A DNA stretch of 64,000 bases from Vibrio maritimus (GCA_003263775.1 JYJJ01000006.1:248001-312000), one strand, 5' to 3'. Positions 1 through 9,288 are shown, counted from the stretch's first letter. Notes: a model not told the origin generated them from the sequence alone. Numbers and translations: made by a program.

Positions 1-303
1 CGAGATAATGCGCAGTCATTCTCAATGTGGTTGTGGAACTGTGTCGTGAGAGTTGTACGACTTGAGGTGAGTCTTGTTATGACAAGTCTTTTTCAAGATG
101 CTGTGAGTGATTAGGAATGGGAACGCAGCGAGAGAAAGTCGGGCTTAGCTTGGCATATAAGCCCGACCTATACGGAGCTTTGGAATACTGTGCGTTTCCA
201 TCGCTTTTGCTGCCTTTTGCTAAAAGTGCAAAGAGGTAACAATTTGTTAGACACAAGGTAGAAGAAAAGTTCCGCTACCTTGTATCTGAAGGCTTAAAAA
301 AGC
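1..303. other. Intergenic stretch downstream of nagB
   Basis: No convincing coding sequence is visible. It holds two hairpins. One is a perfect 10-bp stem (138-147 with 158-167, GTCGGGCTTA arm). The other is a 9-bp stem (253-261 with 275-283, ACAAGGTAG arm) close to the nagB stop. Neither has a long U-tract, so terminator function for nagB on the minus strand is only a guess. Confidence 0.5.
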
Positions 304-1104
304 TTATAGACCTTTGATGTTCTCGACTTCAAGTTCGTTGAAGTAGCGAACTGTCTTCACTTTTAGCTCTTGTTGAGCTGCATCGTCAGCAACGATGATT
401 GCTTTAGAGTGCATTTGTAGCGCAGTCACTGTCCACATGTGGTTTACAGAGCCTTCTACTGCCATTTGAAGAGCTTGAGCTTTGTTGTGACCCATAGTTA
501 GGATCATCACTTCTTCAGCGTCTAGCAGAGTTGCAACACCGATAGTTAGTGCGTATTTAGGCACTTGGTTGATGTCGTTGTCGAAGAAACGAGAGTTTGC
601 GATGCGCGTGTCTTCTGTCAATGTTTTGATACGAGTGCGAGAATTTAGAGATGAACCTGGTTCGTTGAATGCGATGTGACCATCGATGCCTACGCCACCC
701 ATGAATAGGTTGATCTTGCCGTATGAACGGATTTTCTCTTCGTATGCTGCGCAGTGTGCGTCGATATCGTCTGCTAGACCGTCAAGAAGGTTGATGTTTT
801 CTTCTTGGATATCAACGTGGTTGAAGAAGTTGTTGTACATGAAAGAGCGGTATGACTCAGGGTGCTCAGGGTCGATACCTACGTACTCATCCATGTTGAA
901 CGTCACAACGTGTTTGAAGCTTACTTCGCCTGCTTTGTGCAGAGCGATAAGTGCTTTGTACGTTGAAAGAGGCGTTCCACCAGTTGGTAGACCCAAAACA
1001 AACGGCTTTTCTGCTGTCGGTTTGAAAGCGTTGATACGCTCAACGATGTGGCGAGCAGCCCATTTACCTACTTGTTCTGCGTTCTGTAATGGAATAAGTC
1101 TCAT
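304..1104 (-). CDS. nagB: Glucosamine-6-phosphate deaminase
   Basis: NagB converts glucosamine-6-phosphate to fructose-6-phosphate plus ammonia in the cytoplasm, the last step of GlcNAc and chitin-sugar catabolism. The 266-residue protein has the family length and keeps the known active-site residues in register: Asp72 (FNMDEYVG), Asp141 and His143 ([10 protein letters not shown]) and Glu148. A good ribosome site (AGGGGA) lies just upstream of the ATG. It stands alone here, without nagA or nagC. In enterics and vibrios NagB is controlled by NagC, and a weak candidate site lies upstream. Identification is very secure from sequence alone. Confidence 0.97.
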   Translation of the reverse strand: MRLIPLQNAEQVGKWAARHIVERINAFKPTAEKPFVLGLPTGGTPLSTYKALIALHKAGEVSFKHVVTFNMDEYVGIDPEHPESYRSFMYNNFFNHVDIQEENINLLDGLADDIDAHCAAYEEKIRSYGKINLFMGGVGIDGHIAFNEPGSSLNSRTRIKTLTEDTRIANSRFFDNDINQVPKYALTIGVATLLDAEEVMILTMGHNKAQALQMAVEGSVNHMWTVTALQMHSKAIIVADDAAQQELKVKTVRYFNELEVENIKGL

Positions 1105-1143
1105 GTTGATCCCCTAATAAAAGAATTTAATGTGTTCTGAAAC

Positions 1144-1161
1144 ATTAATTCGCATTATAAA
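1144..1161. promoter_or_regulatory. Possible NagC operator upstream of nagB
   Basis: The sequence ATTAATTCGCATTATAAA lies about 40 bases upstream of the nagB start. Its left half (TTAATTCG) matches the left arm of the E. coli nagB-type NagC site as I remember it. The right half matches poorly. It is a suggestion based on position and partial similarity only. Confidence 0.3.
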
Positions 1162-1364
1162 AAAAAGTTTTTCGACACGGCTATTACTTTTCTGTGAATT
1201 TTCGTTTTTTTCTTGATCGGGATCGCCTTTTGCCATTGGTGTTGAAGGTTTGTTAACAAAAAGTGCTTTTTTAACAAGAAAAATTTTCAGAAGAAAATAA
1301 AGTGCGGTTTTGGGGGTTTTTGGAGAGAGAAACTTGAAGGGGTAGACGTGAGGAGGTTAGGTAA

Positions 1365-1384
1365 TTGGGCAGGAAGCTGCCCAA
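1365..1384. terminator. Hairpin after ohr
   Basis: A perfect 8-bp stem (TTGGGCAG / CTGCCCAA) with a GAAG tetraloop lies 9 bases beyond the ohr stop codon on the minus strand. No strong U-tract follows, so it could be a weak terminator or a 3'-end stabilising hairpin. Confidence 0.5.
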
Positions 1385-1392
1385 ACCATTGG

Positions 1393-1815
1393 CTAGATCG
1401 CTTGACCGTTAGCGGTAACAACAACGTCGACGTTGCCACGCAGTGCGTTCGAGTATGGGCAAACTTGGTGCGCGACACGAACCAGTTCTAGCGCTGCGGC
1501 ATCATCCATATCTAAAGTCACATCGAGAGTGACATCAAGAACAAACCCACCATGTTCATTGGCCTTTAGTGCGACTGTTGCTTTTGTTGGAGCTTGTTTT
1601 ACAGCTAGTTTCTGCTGCTGAGCGACATGAAGAATGGCATTAGAAAAACACGCTGAGTAACCAGCCGCAAAGAGCTGCTCTGGGTTGGTTGCAGTGCCAG
1701 TTCCCCCTAGCTCTTTTGGATAAGAAAGCGCAAGATCGAGCAAGCCATCATCTGTTGATACTTGTCCATTGCGGCCGGCGATTGCAGTTGCTGAAGTAGA
1801 GTAAAGTGCTGACAT
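1393..1815 (-). CDS. ohr: Organic hydroperoxide resistance protein (OsmC/Ohr family)
   Basis: This cytoplasmic thiol peroxidase reduces organic hydroperoxides using lipoylated partners. The 140-residue protein shows the Ohr features: Arg15, Glu46, peroxidatic Cys56 in GYSACFSNA and resolving Cys119 in HQVCPYSNA. That places it in the Ohr rather than the OsmC subgroup. AAAGGA precedes the ATG. It is divergent from a MarR-family gene with the OhrR reactive cysteine, the classical ohr/ohrR arrangement, so peroxide-induced derepression is expected. Confidence 0.95.
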   Translation of the reverse strand: MSALYSTSATAIAGRNGQVSTDDGLLDLALSYPKELGGTGTATNPEQLFAAGYSACFSNAILHVAQQQKLAVKQAPTKATVALKANEHGGFVLDVTLDVTLDMDDAAALELVRVAHQVCPYSNALRGNVDVVVTANGQAI

Positions 1816-1899
1816 AGGTTCATCCTTTCATTAGTTTTAATTGTGTAAAATTAGGTTGTGCGCTAACTATATTGTTAAAATTGGATGATTGCAAGTATA

Positions 1900-1909
1900 T
1901 TGTGCACAA
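1900..1909. promoter_or_regulatory. Candidate OhrR operator
   Basis: A perfect 10-bp palindrome, TTGTGCACAA, sits in the short AT-rich region between the divergent ohr and ohrR genes. It lies 25 bases upstream of the ohrR start, where it could control both. MarR-family regulators bind such dyads. The assignment rests on position and symmetry only. Confidence 0.4.
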
Positions 1910-1933
1910 CTTAATTTACCCGAGTGGCCAATT

Positions 1934-2374
1934 ATGAAGTTAGATAGCCCTGAAGCCTTAGATTTAGACAAGCAAGTTTGTTTCGCACTGTATAGTGCTA
2001 GCAATGCACTGACTCGTGCCTATCGGCCAATTCTTGAGCAAGTCGATCTCACTTATCTGCAATACATGACGATGTTGGTACTTTGGAAACAAGCGCCTAT
2101 GAATGTCAAAGATATCGGGGCAGAATTGAAACTCGATTCCGGTACACTTACGCCGCTGCTTAAACGCTTAGAGCAAAAGGGCTTGGTGGAGCGTAAGCGC
2201 AGTGAGTCCGACGAGCGTGCTCGAATGATTTTTGTTACCGAGCAGGGCAACGCGCTTCGCGAGAAAGCGATGTCGATACCTGGAGCGATTGCTTGTAAAG
2301 CCAAACTCGACCCAGAGGAGGCGATGGTGCTCAAACGGATTTGTGAGCGACTAACAGACAATTTGATGGATTAA
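1934..2374 (+). CDS. ohrR: MarR-family peroxide-sensing repressor OhrR
   Basis: This winged-helix repressor of the neighbouring ohr gene is released when an N-terminal cysteine is oxidised by organic peroxides. The start is taken at the ATG at 1934. The in-frame TTG at 1889 lies on the likely operator side and gives an atypical extension. From this start the protein has 146 residues with Cys16 (DKQVCFALYS), at the position of the reactive OhrR cysteine. The DNA-binding helix and wing read LKLDSGTLTPLLKRLEQ and then RKRSESDERA. A LysR gene follows after 5 bases, so the two are probably cotranscribed. Confidence 0.92.
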   Translation: MKLDSPEALDLDKQVCFALYSASNALTRAYRPILEQVDLTYLQYMTMLVLWKQAPMNVKDIGAELKLDSGTLTPLLKRLEQKGLVERKRSESDERARMIFVTEQGNALREKAMSIPGAIACKAKLDPEEAMVLKRICERLTDNLMD

Positions 2375-2379
2375 CATAG

Positions 2380-3297
2380 ATGGATATTGAAGGACTCAAT
2401 CGAGTCGGGTTTAAACATTTATTGGCGCTGCATGTGATGCTAGATACGTGCAACGTGACTAAAACGGCAGAGCTACTGTCTGTTACCCCTTCTAGCGTAA
2501 GCAAAACTATTACTCAGTTACGCGATATTCTTGATGATGAGCTGTTTTTTAGAGATGGCACTTCGTTAACTCCAACGCTTTACGCTGTTGAGATCGCACC
2601 GCTCGTGCATTCAATGTTGGCGAGTATGAATGGCTTGCTTAACCAAGCTCGTTTTGAACCGCAAGTATTTGAAGGCCGTTTTAGCCTATCAATGCGTGAA
2701 AGTACGTTTGAACTGTTTGCTAAACCGCTGGCGAAACTGACGACCGAGCTCACGCCCAAAGCTAAGCTCAATATCATGACTAAGGCGAAATTTGGTTTTG
2801 GTGCGCTTCATAGTGGGCAAGTGGACTTCATTATCTTGCCACACGATGTCAGTCAGCCACCAACTAACACCAAAGAGCTGGTATGGGAGGTTGTGCTCGA
2901 AGATGAGTTGGTGTGTTTGATGTCACCTGACCACCCATTGGCAGAGGTTGATCTAACGATAGAGCATTACCTCAATAGTCAGCATATTGGCATTGCTGAG
3001 TCGGAACTGAGCCGTCCTTACTTTGAACAGACGCTAAGGCAGCAACACGGTATTCGCGATGTAAAAATGATTGTGCCTGACTTTGGCGCCGCAGCAGTCA
3101 TGTGTCACCAGTCGGAGTTACTGTTTACTTGTTCAAAACAGTGGGCAGACGTCGCCAGCCAAGCGAAAGGGTTGACGGTAAAATCTTTACCGTTTGAATA
3201 TGGCAAAGTGGCTTATAGCGTTGTCTGGAATCGAGCAGCGATCAACGATCCTGCCATTCAGTGGCTTTGTTGTTATTTGCGTGATTTACGCGTCTAG
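2380..3297 (+). CDS. LysR-family transcriptional regulator
   Basis: This 305-residue protein has an N-terminal winged HTH (about residues 10-65; TKTAELLSVTPSSVSKTITQLR is the recognition region) followed by the periplasmic-binding-like effector domain. It starts 5 bases after ohrR, without a strong ribosome site, suggesting translation coupled to ohrR. The HTH keeps the usual LysR spacing and the protein is full length. The effector and targets cannot be read from the sequence. The downstream EamA exporter has its own elaborate leader, so this regulator need not control it. Confidence 0.85.
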   Translation: MDIEGLNRVGFKHLLALHVMLDTCNVTKTAELLSVTPSSVSKTITQLRDILDDELFFRDGTSLTPTLYAVEIAPLVHSMLASMNGLLNQARFEPQVFEGRFSLSMRESTFELFAKPLAKLTTELTPKAKLNIMTKAKFGFGALHSGQVDFIILPHDVSQPPTNTKELVWEVVLEDELVCLMSPDHPLAEVDLTIEHYLNSQHIGIAESELSRPYFEQTLRQQHGIRDVKMIVPDFGAAAVMCHQSELLFTCSKQWADVASQAKGLTVKSLPFEYGKVAYSVVWNRAAINDPAIQWLCCYLRDLRV

Positions 3298-3410
3298 TGA
3301 ATCAATGCCGAGCTGATATAACTACCGAAAGGATTGGAGTGTCGAATAAATCGTTAGTTGCATATCAGGCCAGCTTCTTGTAGCCTGAAATTTCATCAAA
3401 AAGGTTATTT

Positions 3411-3467
3411 ATGCATCACACAGTTTCTTACCTCTGGCTCACACTCACTATGCCTGTAGCTCGGTAG
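3411..3467 (+). CDS. 18-residue leader peptide upstream of an EamA exporter
   Basis: A short ORF reading MHHTVSYLWLTLTMPVAR with a proper ribosome site (AAGG at 3401-3404, 6 bases before the ATG) ends 82 bases before the exporter start. Its last codons and stop (3460-3467) can base-pair with the first arm of the downstream hairpin system. That is the layout expected when ribosome stalling or drop-off on a leader ORF switches RNA structure. I do not recognise the peptide as a named leader. The coding call rests on ribosome site, position and the surrounding competing structures. Confidence 0.65.
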   Translation: MHHTVSYLWLTLTMPVAR

Positions 3468-3554
3468 GACCCCCTGTGCCTGGCTACGAGTTGATTGTAG
3501 CCAGAATCGCACCTTCATTCTCGTAGCCCAAAGTTAAAAAGGAACGAGAATGAA
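3456..3554 (+). promoter_or_regulatory. Translational attenuator with mutually exclusive hairpins
   Basis: Four segments compete for pairing. Segment 1 is the end of the leader ORF (CTCGGTAG, 3460-3467). Segment 2 is GGCTACGAG (3482-3490). Segment 3 is TTCATTCTCGTAGCC (3514-3528). Segment 4 is ACGAGAATGAA (3544-3554), which contains the exporter's ATG. Pair 1:2 is 7 bp with one bulge, 2:3 is a perfect 9 bp and 3:4 a perfect 11 bp. Pair 3:4 buries the start codon and holds the AAAAAGGA ribosome site in its loop. A further 8-bp stem (3480-3487 with 3497-3504) also competes for segment 2. This matches the logic of erm-type translational attenuation. The switch itself is inferred. Confidence 0.75.
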
Positions 3555-4467
3555 CTCAAGGACACACATCGCTCATCACGACAAAAAGCAGCAAGTTCAG
3601 GGATTAATATACGCGTTAGTCGGTACCGCACTTTTTTCAATTAAACCGATTTTCATCAAAATAGCCTATCAATATGGTGGTGATGCGACGGCCATTATGT
3701 CGCTTCGTGCACTGAGTTCATTACCCTTTTACCTCATCGTGCTGTGTTTGCTGTGCCGGGATGGGCAAAAGCGTTCACTGGTGCGTCACCATGGTTGGCA
3801 AGCGGCACTCGTTGGCATCCTCGGCTACTACGTCGCGAGCTATTTGGACATTGCTGCACTGGCCTATATTAGTGCTCAGCTAGAGAGGTTACTGATTTTC
3901 TTGTTCCCAAGTTTTGTCGTGTTGCTGAGTTGGCTGTGCCTTGGTCAGCGACCCACGCGTAATGTCGTACACGCGGTTGCTCTGGGATATCTAGGAATAG
4001 CGGCCATCTTGTTTCATGATGTGCAATCGCTTGGTAGTGAGATTTGGAAGGGGAGCGGCTTGGCTATCGCATCCGCGTTTATTTTTGCCATCTATCTGAT
4101 GCTGAGTAAAAGTATCATTGGCAAGATGGGCAGCGAGCTATTTACCAGTATTGGTATGGGCAGTGCTGGTGCCGCCATTCTTATCCAACTTGCTTTCTCT
4201 TCTGCATCGATGAGCAACTGGTCATTTGAACTTGTCGTGCTTGGTGTTTTACTGGGGATTTTCTGTACTGTGTTGCCGTCTTATTTTGTTGCAGCGGGCA
4301 TGGCACGCTTAACCGCGACAGAGCTGAGTATTACCTCGAACATTGGCCCTGGTGTTACGGCTATTATGGCGGTATTGGTGCTATCCGAGGCGTTCACTGT
4401 GTATCATTTTGTTGGATTATGCTTGGTGACTTTGTCGGTATATTGGATGAAAAAACCAACAAAGTAG
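3550..4467 (+). CDS. EamA-type (DMT) transporter
   Basis: This inner-membrane carrier has two EamA repeats and about ten hydrophobic segments over 305 residues, of the 10-TMS drug/metabolite transporter superfamily. Members export amino acids, nucleotides or other metabolites, and the substrate cannot be named here. Translation is probably controlled by the upstream leader ORF and hairpins, because the start codon lies inside an 11-bp stem. A perfect 11-bp stem terminator follows the gene. Control by a translated leader would fit export of an amino acid or a translation-affecting compound, but that is inference. Confidence 0.88.
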   Translation: MNSRTHIAHHDKKQQVQGLIYALVGTALFSIKPIFIKIAYQYGGDATAIMSLRALSSLPFYLIVLCLLCRDGQKRSLVRHHGWQAALVGILGYYVASYLDIAALAYISAQLERLLIFLFPSFVVLLSWLCLGQRPTRNVVHAVALGYLGIAAILFHDVQSLGSEIWKGSGLAIASAFIFAIYLMLSKSIIGKMGSELFTSIGMGSAGAAILIQLAFSSASMSNWSFELVVLGVLLGIFCTVLPSYFVAAGMARLTATELSITSNIGPGVTAIMAVLVLSEAFTVYHFVGLCLVTLSVYWMKKPTK

Positions 4468-4479
4468 CCTGAGTAGGAA

Positions 4480-4509
4480 GATGATGCCGCAACTGTCAGC
4501 GGCATCATC
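4480..4509. terminator. Bidirectional hairpin between convergent genes
   Basis: A perfect 11-bp stem (GATGATGCCGC / GCGGCATCATC) with an 8-base loop lies between the convergent EamA transporter and the BamA-like gene. It is suited to end transcription from either side, though no clear U-tract is present. Confidence 0.6.
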
Positions 4510-4523
4510 ATGTCATTGCAGGG

Positions 4524-5662
4524 CTATTTCCAAGCGCTACCGAACTGGATATACGTTGTCCATTCTTCAGGGCCTTTCGCTACATCCACACCCACACGCA
4601 AACCTAATTGACGAGCAATGAGGTAGCGGAAACCTCCCCCACGGGTGTAGTGGACCTGACTTTTGGCAATGCTTTCATCGTGGTTAAAGGCCGTTGCTGC
4701 GCCCACGAAACCAAGTACTGTCCAACGTTCGTCAATATCGTAGCTTAGCTCTATCTCACCTAATGCGGTATTGTCCGCTTGATAACGCATGGCAGCAATC
4801 CCCCGCATTTCGATGTAAGGTCTGGCGTAGATGGATGCAGGGAACTCGACATTATCTGAAATCGACTTTACATCACCTCGTACGCCGAGTCCCCAGTTTT
4901 GAGATAGGCGAGTATGATGCTGCGCATAGGCGTTGTATTTTTGATAATCGAATTGTCCACCAAACGCTTTGCGGTGGTAATCGACTTTTAGACCCGCTTT
5001 GGTGCCTTGTTGGGGTGAAAATTGGTTGTTACGTGTGTCATACATAACTCGCCAGCCGAGGCGTCCATCTTTTGAGTGTAAAAGTGGATCGCTTATCCCA
5101 TCCAATGTTGGCTTCGACGACATATAGCTGTATGCACCGCCAATAAAGAAATCTGAATTACCGATACGAACGTCCATTTCTTGGAAGAAGTAGACGCCTT
5201 CGAGGCTAAGATCAACCGATCCTAGTGATGCCGTTGGATAGTATTTGAGGTTGAACTTGGCACCAAATAAGCCACCTAAATATCGGATACGATCGTTCAT
5301 CCAGTTGCCATAGTGGAAGCCACCATAAAGTTGGCTGCCGTTATTGGTACCTAGAGCCATCAATCCGGATGTACTGGCAGGAATGTCTTTTACTTCCTCA
5401 CCAGCAAGGCGCTTTTGTTTGCGCTCTTCTGATTCGTGAAAGAATAGTAGCGCTGCACCGCCACCGACGCAACGGCAGGGTCGGTGACGGTTAATGGCAT
5501 CGGTAGAAAACCGACGGCATTATCGAGAATAAACTGACTGCCATCCAGTCGTCCGTCTTTAGGGTCAATGAAGTTATCCATCATGCCTGCATGAAGGCCG
5601 GTGCTGCTCAACAGAGCGATAACAAGGAGAGATAGCGGAAGTGATCTATTATTATTTATCAT
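4524..5662 (-). CDS. BamA/Omp85-like outer-membrane surface antigen (frameshifted as read)
   Basis: The N-terminal part (from 5662) has a signal peptide ending LSSTGLHA and the motif MMDNFIDPKDG. The C-terminal part is rich in alternating beta-strands like an Omp85 surface-antigen barrel and ends in an aromatic-rich strand (TYIQFGSAWK). The two parts are in different frames. Adding one C to the CC at 5461-5462 (minus strand GG to GGG) gives one 379-residue protein through VASVGGGAALLFFHESEE. It probably forms a small barrel without POTRA domains. The break resembles many others in this window and is likely a sequencing deletion. Substrate or role is unknown. Confidence 0.75.
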
Positions 5663-5987
5663 ACATCTAACAATTCAATAGTGTTTAGGTAAAAGTGCTC
5701 CCTGCGATTTTTCCAATTATATCGGTATATTAACGCCATATTTGTCAGCATTCGAGCATTTAAATAGCCATGACAGCCCATCGAATGTTGCTATCTAATG
5801 GCTATTCGAATAGGTTGTGTTGGCTTATTAGGTGGTTTGCTCTAATGGGGTGCCGTTGATGGAAAACACGAATGAATGTCATCTGATAGCTGAGTTTTGT
5901 TTATTCACGTTTTCTATGAAATAAAAGTACTCCAGAGAACAAAATTGCGATAATGTGCGCACATTTCGTATTAGGGTGATGGTGACA
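5663..5987. other. Divergent promoter region between the BamA-like gene and rarD-like gene
   Basis: This AT-rich stretch of about 325 bases contains no ORF I would support. A perfect 9-bp inverted repeat (AATAGCCAT at 5763-5771 and ATGGCTATT at 5798-5806) could form a large-looped hairpin or be a split operator. Promoters for both flanking genes must lie here. Confidence 0.5.
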
Positions 5988-6911
5988 ATGCTGCGCCGAT
6001 TTCATGATCTTTCTCAGACCTCAAAAGGGGTTGTTGCCTCAATTTTAGCTTCTTGCCTTTTTGGCTTACTGCCGCTTTATGTGCAGTTTCAACCGGACCT
6101 TGGCGCGTTCAAGGTGAGTGGTGGTGAGGGGCACTGGGTGGCTGCACAGCGAGTAACGTGGAGTGCAGGACTCATGATGGTCATTCTTGTCATAACGGGT
6201 CGTATTCGTCAGTTTTGGCAAGCATTCAAGAAAACACGGTTATGGCATCGCTATTTAGTATCGGCGCTGCTCGTTGCACCCCAATACTGGGTATTTGTTT
6301 GGGCGCCTTTGTACGGAGAGACACTGTCTGTCGCACTAGGGTATTTCACCTTACCTCTGGTGCTGGTGGTTGTCGGTAAATTCGTATACGGAGATTCATT
6401 GTCACGACTGCAATTGCTCGCTTGTTGTTTAGCGGCCATTGGTGTCGGCTATGCCTATGTGATGGCTGAAGGTCTATCGTGGATTGTACTGCTGATTGCT
6501 TTGGGGTACCCGATCTACTTTATCCATCGCAAAACATTGGATGTTTCGAGTGACGTCGGTTTTACCCTCGACAATGTGTTTTTGTTGCCGCTTACATTTT
6601 TTGCGATGTTCTATCTATTACCTGTAGAGACGATTCAAGCCATACCTGCAACAAGTTGGTTGTACTACCTTGGTCTCGCGGTTGCCGGCGCAGTACCTAT
6701 GCTGCTTTTTCTGTATGCATCTCAGTCTTTGCCTATGTCCTTATTCGGCCTGCTAGGCTATGTCGAACCTGTCTTAGTGTTTGCAGTTGGTCTACTGCTT
6801 GGCGAGCGTGTTGATCCTGCGGATATGCCAACTTACGTGCTGGTTATGATGGCACTGTCCGTTCTCGCACTGGATGGGGTGAAACGAGCGAGAACGCACG
6901 GCGCCGTTTAA
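5988..6911 (+). CDS. RarD-like EamA-family transporter
   Basis: This inner-membrane DMT carrier has about ten hydrophobic helices. The pattern (short cytosolic lead, SILASCLFGLLPLYVQF, then EGHWVAAQRVTWSAG) resembles RarD-type permeases. The reading frame is open from a GTG at 5955. The ATG at 5988, which has AGGG about 12 bases upstream, is preferred and gives 307 residues; the ATG at 5979 is also possible. The substrate is unknown; RarD itself was named from chloramphenicol sensitivity. It is one of three EamA-type carriers in this window, in separate contexts. Confidence 0.8.
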   Translation: MLRRFHDLSQTSKGVVASILASCLFGLLPLYVQFQPDLGAFKVSGGEGHWVAAQRVTWSAGLMMVILVITGRIRQFWQAFKKTRLWHRYLVSALLVAPQYWVFVWAPLYGETLSVALGYFTLPLVLVVVGKFVYGDSLSRLQLLACCLAAIGVGYAYVMAEGLSWIVLLIALGYPIYFIHRKTLDVSSDVGFTLDNVFLLPLTFFAMFYLLPVETIQAIPATSWLYYLGLAVAGAVPMLLFLYASQSLPMSLFGLLGYVEPVLVFAVGLLLGERVDPADMPTYVLVMMALSVLALDGVKRARTHGAV

Positions 6912-6967
6912 ACAGGTTTAGTGACTGAATCTCTACATAACGGAGTCGAGACGCCCGAGAGGCACTT

Positions 6968-7240
6968 CTAGGGTGTTTTGGCCGTGCTTAATCGGATACC
7001 TACCATTTCATCATAAGCGCTGTCTTGCCTTAGAACGACTTCCTTAGCAGAGAGGTTTTGACAAAGGCGGCGCATGTCTACCACGTTGTGCGCGCGAAGC
7101 AGCGATCCATTATCGTGGGTGACGTAATGCTCCTCACCGTCAAGTTCCACTGAAGCTTGGTAAAGTGACATCTCCAACGAATGAATGACTAGCTTGTCAA
7201 ATTGGGCGTATTGTTCCAGTGTGCTTATCCTGGTATTCAT
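6968..7240 (-). CDS. Small conserved protein, DUF6482-like
   Basis: A 90-residue soluble protein without signal peptide or membrane segment. The sequence (LVIHSLEMSLYQASVELDG, then EEHYV and a C-terminal DEMVGIRLS) resembles the small DUF6482 proteins of vibrios and related gammaproteobacteria. No function is known to me. It lies convergent to the rarD-like gene with no obvious operon partner. The family name is from memory and should be confirmed by a profile search. Confidence 0.65.
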   Translation of the reverse strand: MNTRISTLEQYAQFDKLVIHSLEMSLYQASVELDGEEHYVTHDNGSLLRAHNVVDMRRLCQNLSAKEVVLRQDSAYDEMVGIRLSTAKTP

Positions 7241-7383
7241 CGCGCGTCTCCATCATTGCCCCGATTGGGTTTGTTTAGAACGAATCAATGACCATGTTAT
7301 ACGGCAGGGATTAGATAAATGGTTAAACATTGTTCAATAAAGATGCGGATTTCAGAGAATTGTTTGGCGAGTTTACAATGTAA

Positions 7384-7412
7384 AAGTCAGGCAGACTGGT
7401 GCTACCTGACTT
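7384..7412 (-). terminator. Terminator of the alcohol dehydrogenase gene
   Basis: An 8-bp stem (AAGTCAGG / CCTGACTT) with a 13-base loop lies 21 bases beyond the adh stop. On the minus strand it is followed by TTTTAC, a short U-tract, which fits an intrinsic terminator. Confidence 0.65.
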
Positions 7413-7432
7413 GGTGTTAGTGAGAGAAGGGA

Positions 7433-8581
7433 TTACATTGCAGCTTCAAAGATTGCTTCAATTTCCGCTTGGCTTGCTTGGCGAGGGTTCGTCATACAGC
7501 ACACGTCTTCTAATGCACTTTCGGCAAGCTTGGCAATGTCTTCCGCTTTTACACCCAGTTCTTTAAGGGTAGCGGGAATACCTACTTTGCTTGATAGCTC
7601 TTCCATAGCCTCAATTGCAAGATGCGCTGCTTGCTCGGTACTCAAACCTTGCGTGTCTTTGCCCATCGCTTTGGCAATATCGGCAAACTTTGCTGGGTTG
7701 GCACTCGCATTGAAACGTTGCACGTGTGGCAACAATACGGCATTACAAACTCCGTGCGGCAGGTGATACGTGGCACCAAGTTGGTGTGCCATTGCATGAA
7801 CATAGCCAAGCAGAGCATTGTTGAATGCCATACCCGCCATAAACTGAGCGTACGCCATTTGCTCACGAGCTTCGATGTTTTCACCGTCAGTAACACAGGT
7901 TGGTAGGTGCGCTGTGATCATCTCAATCGCTTTGAGCGCCACCGTATCTGTAATTGGGTTTGCCGCAATTGAAACATAAGCCTCGATCGCGTGAGTTAGT
8001 GCGTCCATACCGGTTGCTGCAGTGAGTGAGCTTGGCATCGCCAGCATCAGGTTAGGATCGTTCACTGAAATCAGCGGTGTGACTTTTTGATCCACAATCG
8101 CCATCTTGATCTGTCTTTCTTCATCGGTGATCACACTGAACATGGTCATTTCAGATGCTGTTCCCGCCGTGGTGTTGATAGACATGAGTGGGAATGGAGC
8201 GAGCGTCGCTTTGTTGATGCCTTCGTAGTCTGTGATTTTGCCGCCATTGGTTGCAACAAGCGCAATGCCTTTCGCACAGTCATGTGGTGAACCACCACCA
8301 ACCGATAAAATTAAATCACAGCCTTCATCTGTTAAGACTTCAAGACCAGCTTCGACGTTTTGAATAGTAGGGTTGGGTTGGGTTCCATCATAGACAGCAG
8401 ATGCGATCTGACGATCGTCGAGTTTTTTTGTAATTTGAGCGACAAGGCCTATTTGATTCAAAACAGCGTCGGTTACGACGAGTGCTTTTGTGAATCCCTG
8501 TTGCTGGATAATATCCAGTGCTTTGTCTAGACACTCTTTTCCTAACAAGTTGGTCGATGGAAGGATAATAGTACTGCTCAT
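7433..8581 (-). CDS. Iron-containing alcohol dehydrogenase
   Basis: A cytoplasmic NAD(P)-dependent group III alcohol dehydrogenase (382 residues) of the FucO/YiaY/AdhB type. The cofactor motif GGGSPHD is at residues 95-101. The metal ligands are visible as Asp193 and His197 ([14 protein letters not shown]), His262 (GYVHAMAH) and His276 ([10 protein letters not shown]). Its substrate could be a short-chain alcohol or aldehyde, lactaldehyde or a similar compound, and is not fixed by the sequence. It is monocistronic, with its own terminator. Confidence 0.93.
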   Translation of the reverse strand: MSSTIILPSTNLLGKECLDKALDIIQQQGFTKALVVTDAVLNQIGLVAQITKKLDDRQIASAVYDGTQPNPTIQNVEAGLEVLTDEGCDLILSVGGGSPHDCAKGIALVATNGGKITDYEGINKATLAPFPLMSINTTAGTASEMTMFSVITDEERQIKMAIVDQKVTPLISVNDPNLMLAMPSSLTAATGMDALTHAIEAYVSIAANPITDTVALKAIEMITAHLPTCVTDGENIEAREQMAYAQFMAGMAFNNALLGYVHAMAHQLGATYHLPHGVCNAVLLPHVQRFNASANPAKFADIAKAMGKDTQGLSTEQAAHLAIEAMEELSSKVGIPATLKELGVKAEDIAKLAESALEDVCCMTNPRQASQAEIEAIFEAAM

Positions 8582-8799
8582 TTGAATGCTCCTTGCTATT
8601 CGTCATGATGAATATAATGGCGGTAAGCTAACATGAGCATTTAATGAGAAGTATGATGCAAATCAATAGGTAACGTGGCGTTTAAGAATTAAACGATATT
8701 AATATTAATGTTTTAAAACATAGTGTTAGGTATCTTGTGTGCATTTTAATATTGCTTTCTTAGCCAGATAAGCACTCTAAGTATTGGCTTATTGAATGG

Positions 8800-9138
8800 T
8801 TAATAAGCGTTCATTTCACCAAGCGTTATCTTTGACAGCTGAGAGTTTACCCGCAAAGACTCGTTAATGATTAACCTAGGATCATCAAGGCCGATACCCT
8901 GCTCAATTGAGTGATGCGCTTTGTCGGAGAGTGATTTTAGCAATTCAATAGACAGCGAAATGTCGCTTTCCGAGCCTTTAAAACTGCTGAGCGATTGGAG
9001 GCTAAACAGTTGTTCGGTGAGTTTATTGACGGCGGATTCGAGATCGTAGGCCTCTTCACTAAGTCTGAAATTCGGTTTAAGTCGTTCCAGTTGCCGTATG
9101 GTGGATATAAGGGTTTCTTGAAGAGTGAGTGGATCCAT
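8800..9138 (-). CDS. Hypothetical helical protein
   Basis: The frame is open to an upstream ATG at 9165, but the ATG at 9138 has AGGGA 8-9 bases before it and is preferred. That gives about 112 residues starting MDPLTLQETL. It is predicted mostly alpha-helical and acidic with leucine-rich heptad-like stretches, and has no signal or membrane segment. I do not recognise a family. It lies between the adh and Nudix genes on the same strand with separate spacing. Confidence 0.55.
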   Translation of the reverse strand: MDPLTLQETLISTIRQLERLKPNFRLSEEAYDLESAVNKLTEQLFSLQSLSSFKGSESDISLSIELLKSLSDKAHHSIEQGIGLDDPRLIINESLRVNSQLSKITLGEMNAY

Positions 9139-9288
9139 GCTGCTTCCCTGTGCATAAAGTTTCATCTGCGTGTTGATTTATACTGGTACACTATGTTGTA
9201 AAGTCGAACATGTTTTTTAAAACTGAGACATGGATCTGTTATTTCAGATACGAGATTTGGACTCGACTTGTCGCCGTAGGCTTCTGCT

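Noticed and set aside
686..1117. 143-residue ORF opposite nagB
   Set aside because: It lies entirely antisense to the well-conserved nagB gene, has no ribosome site, and its sequence has no family features.
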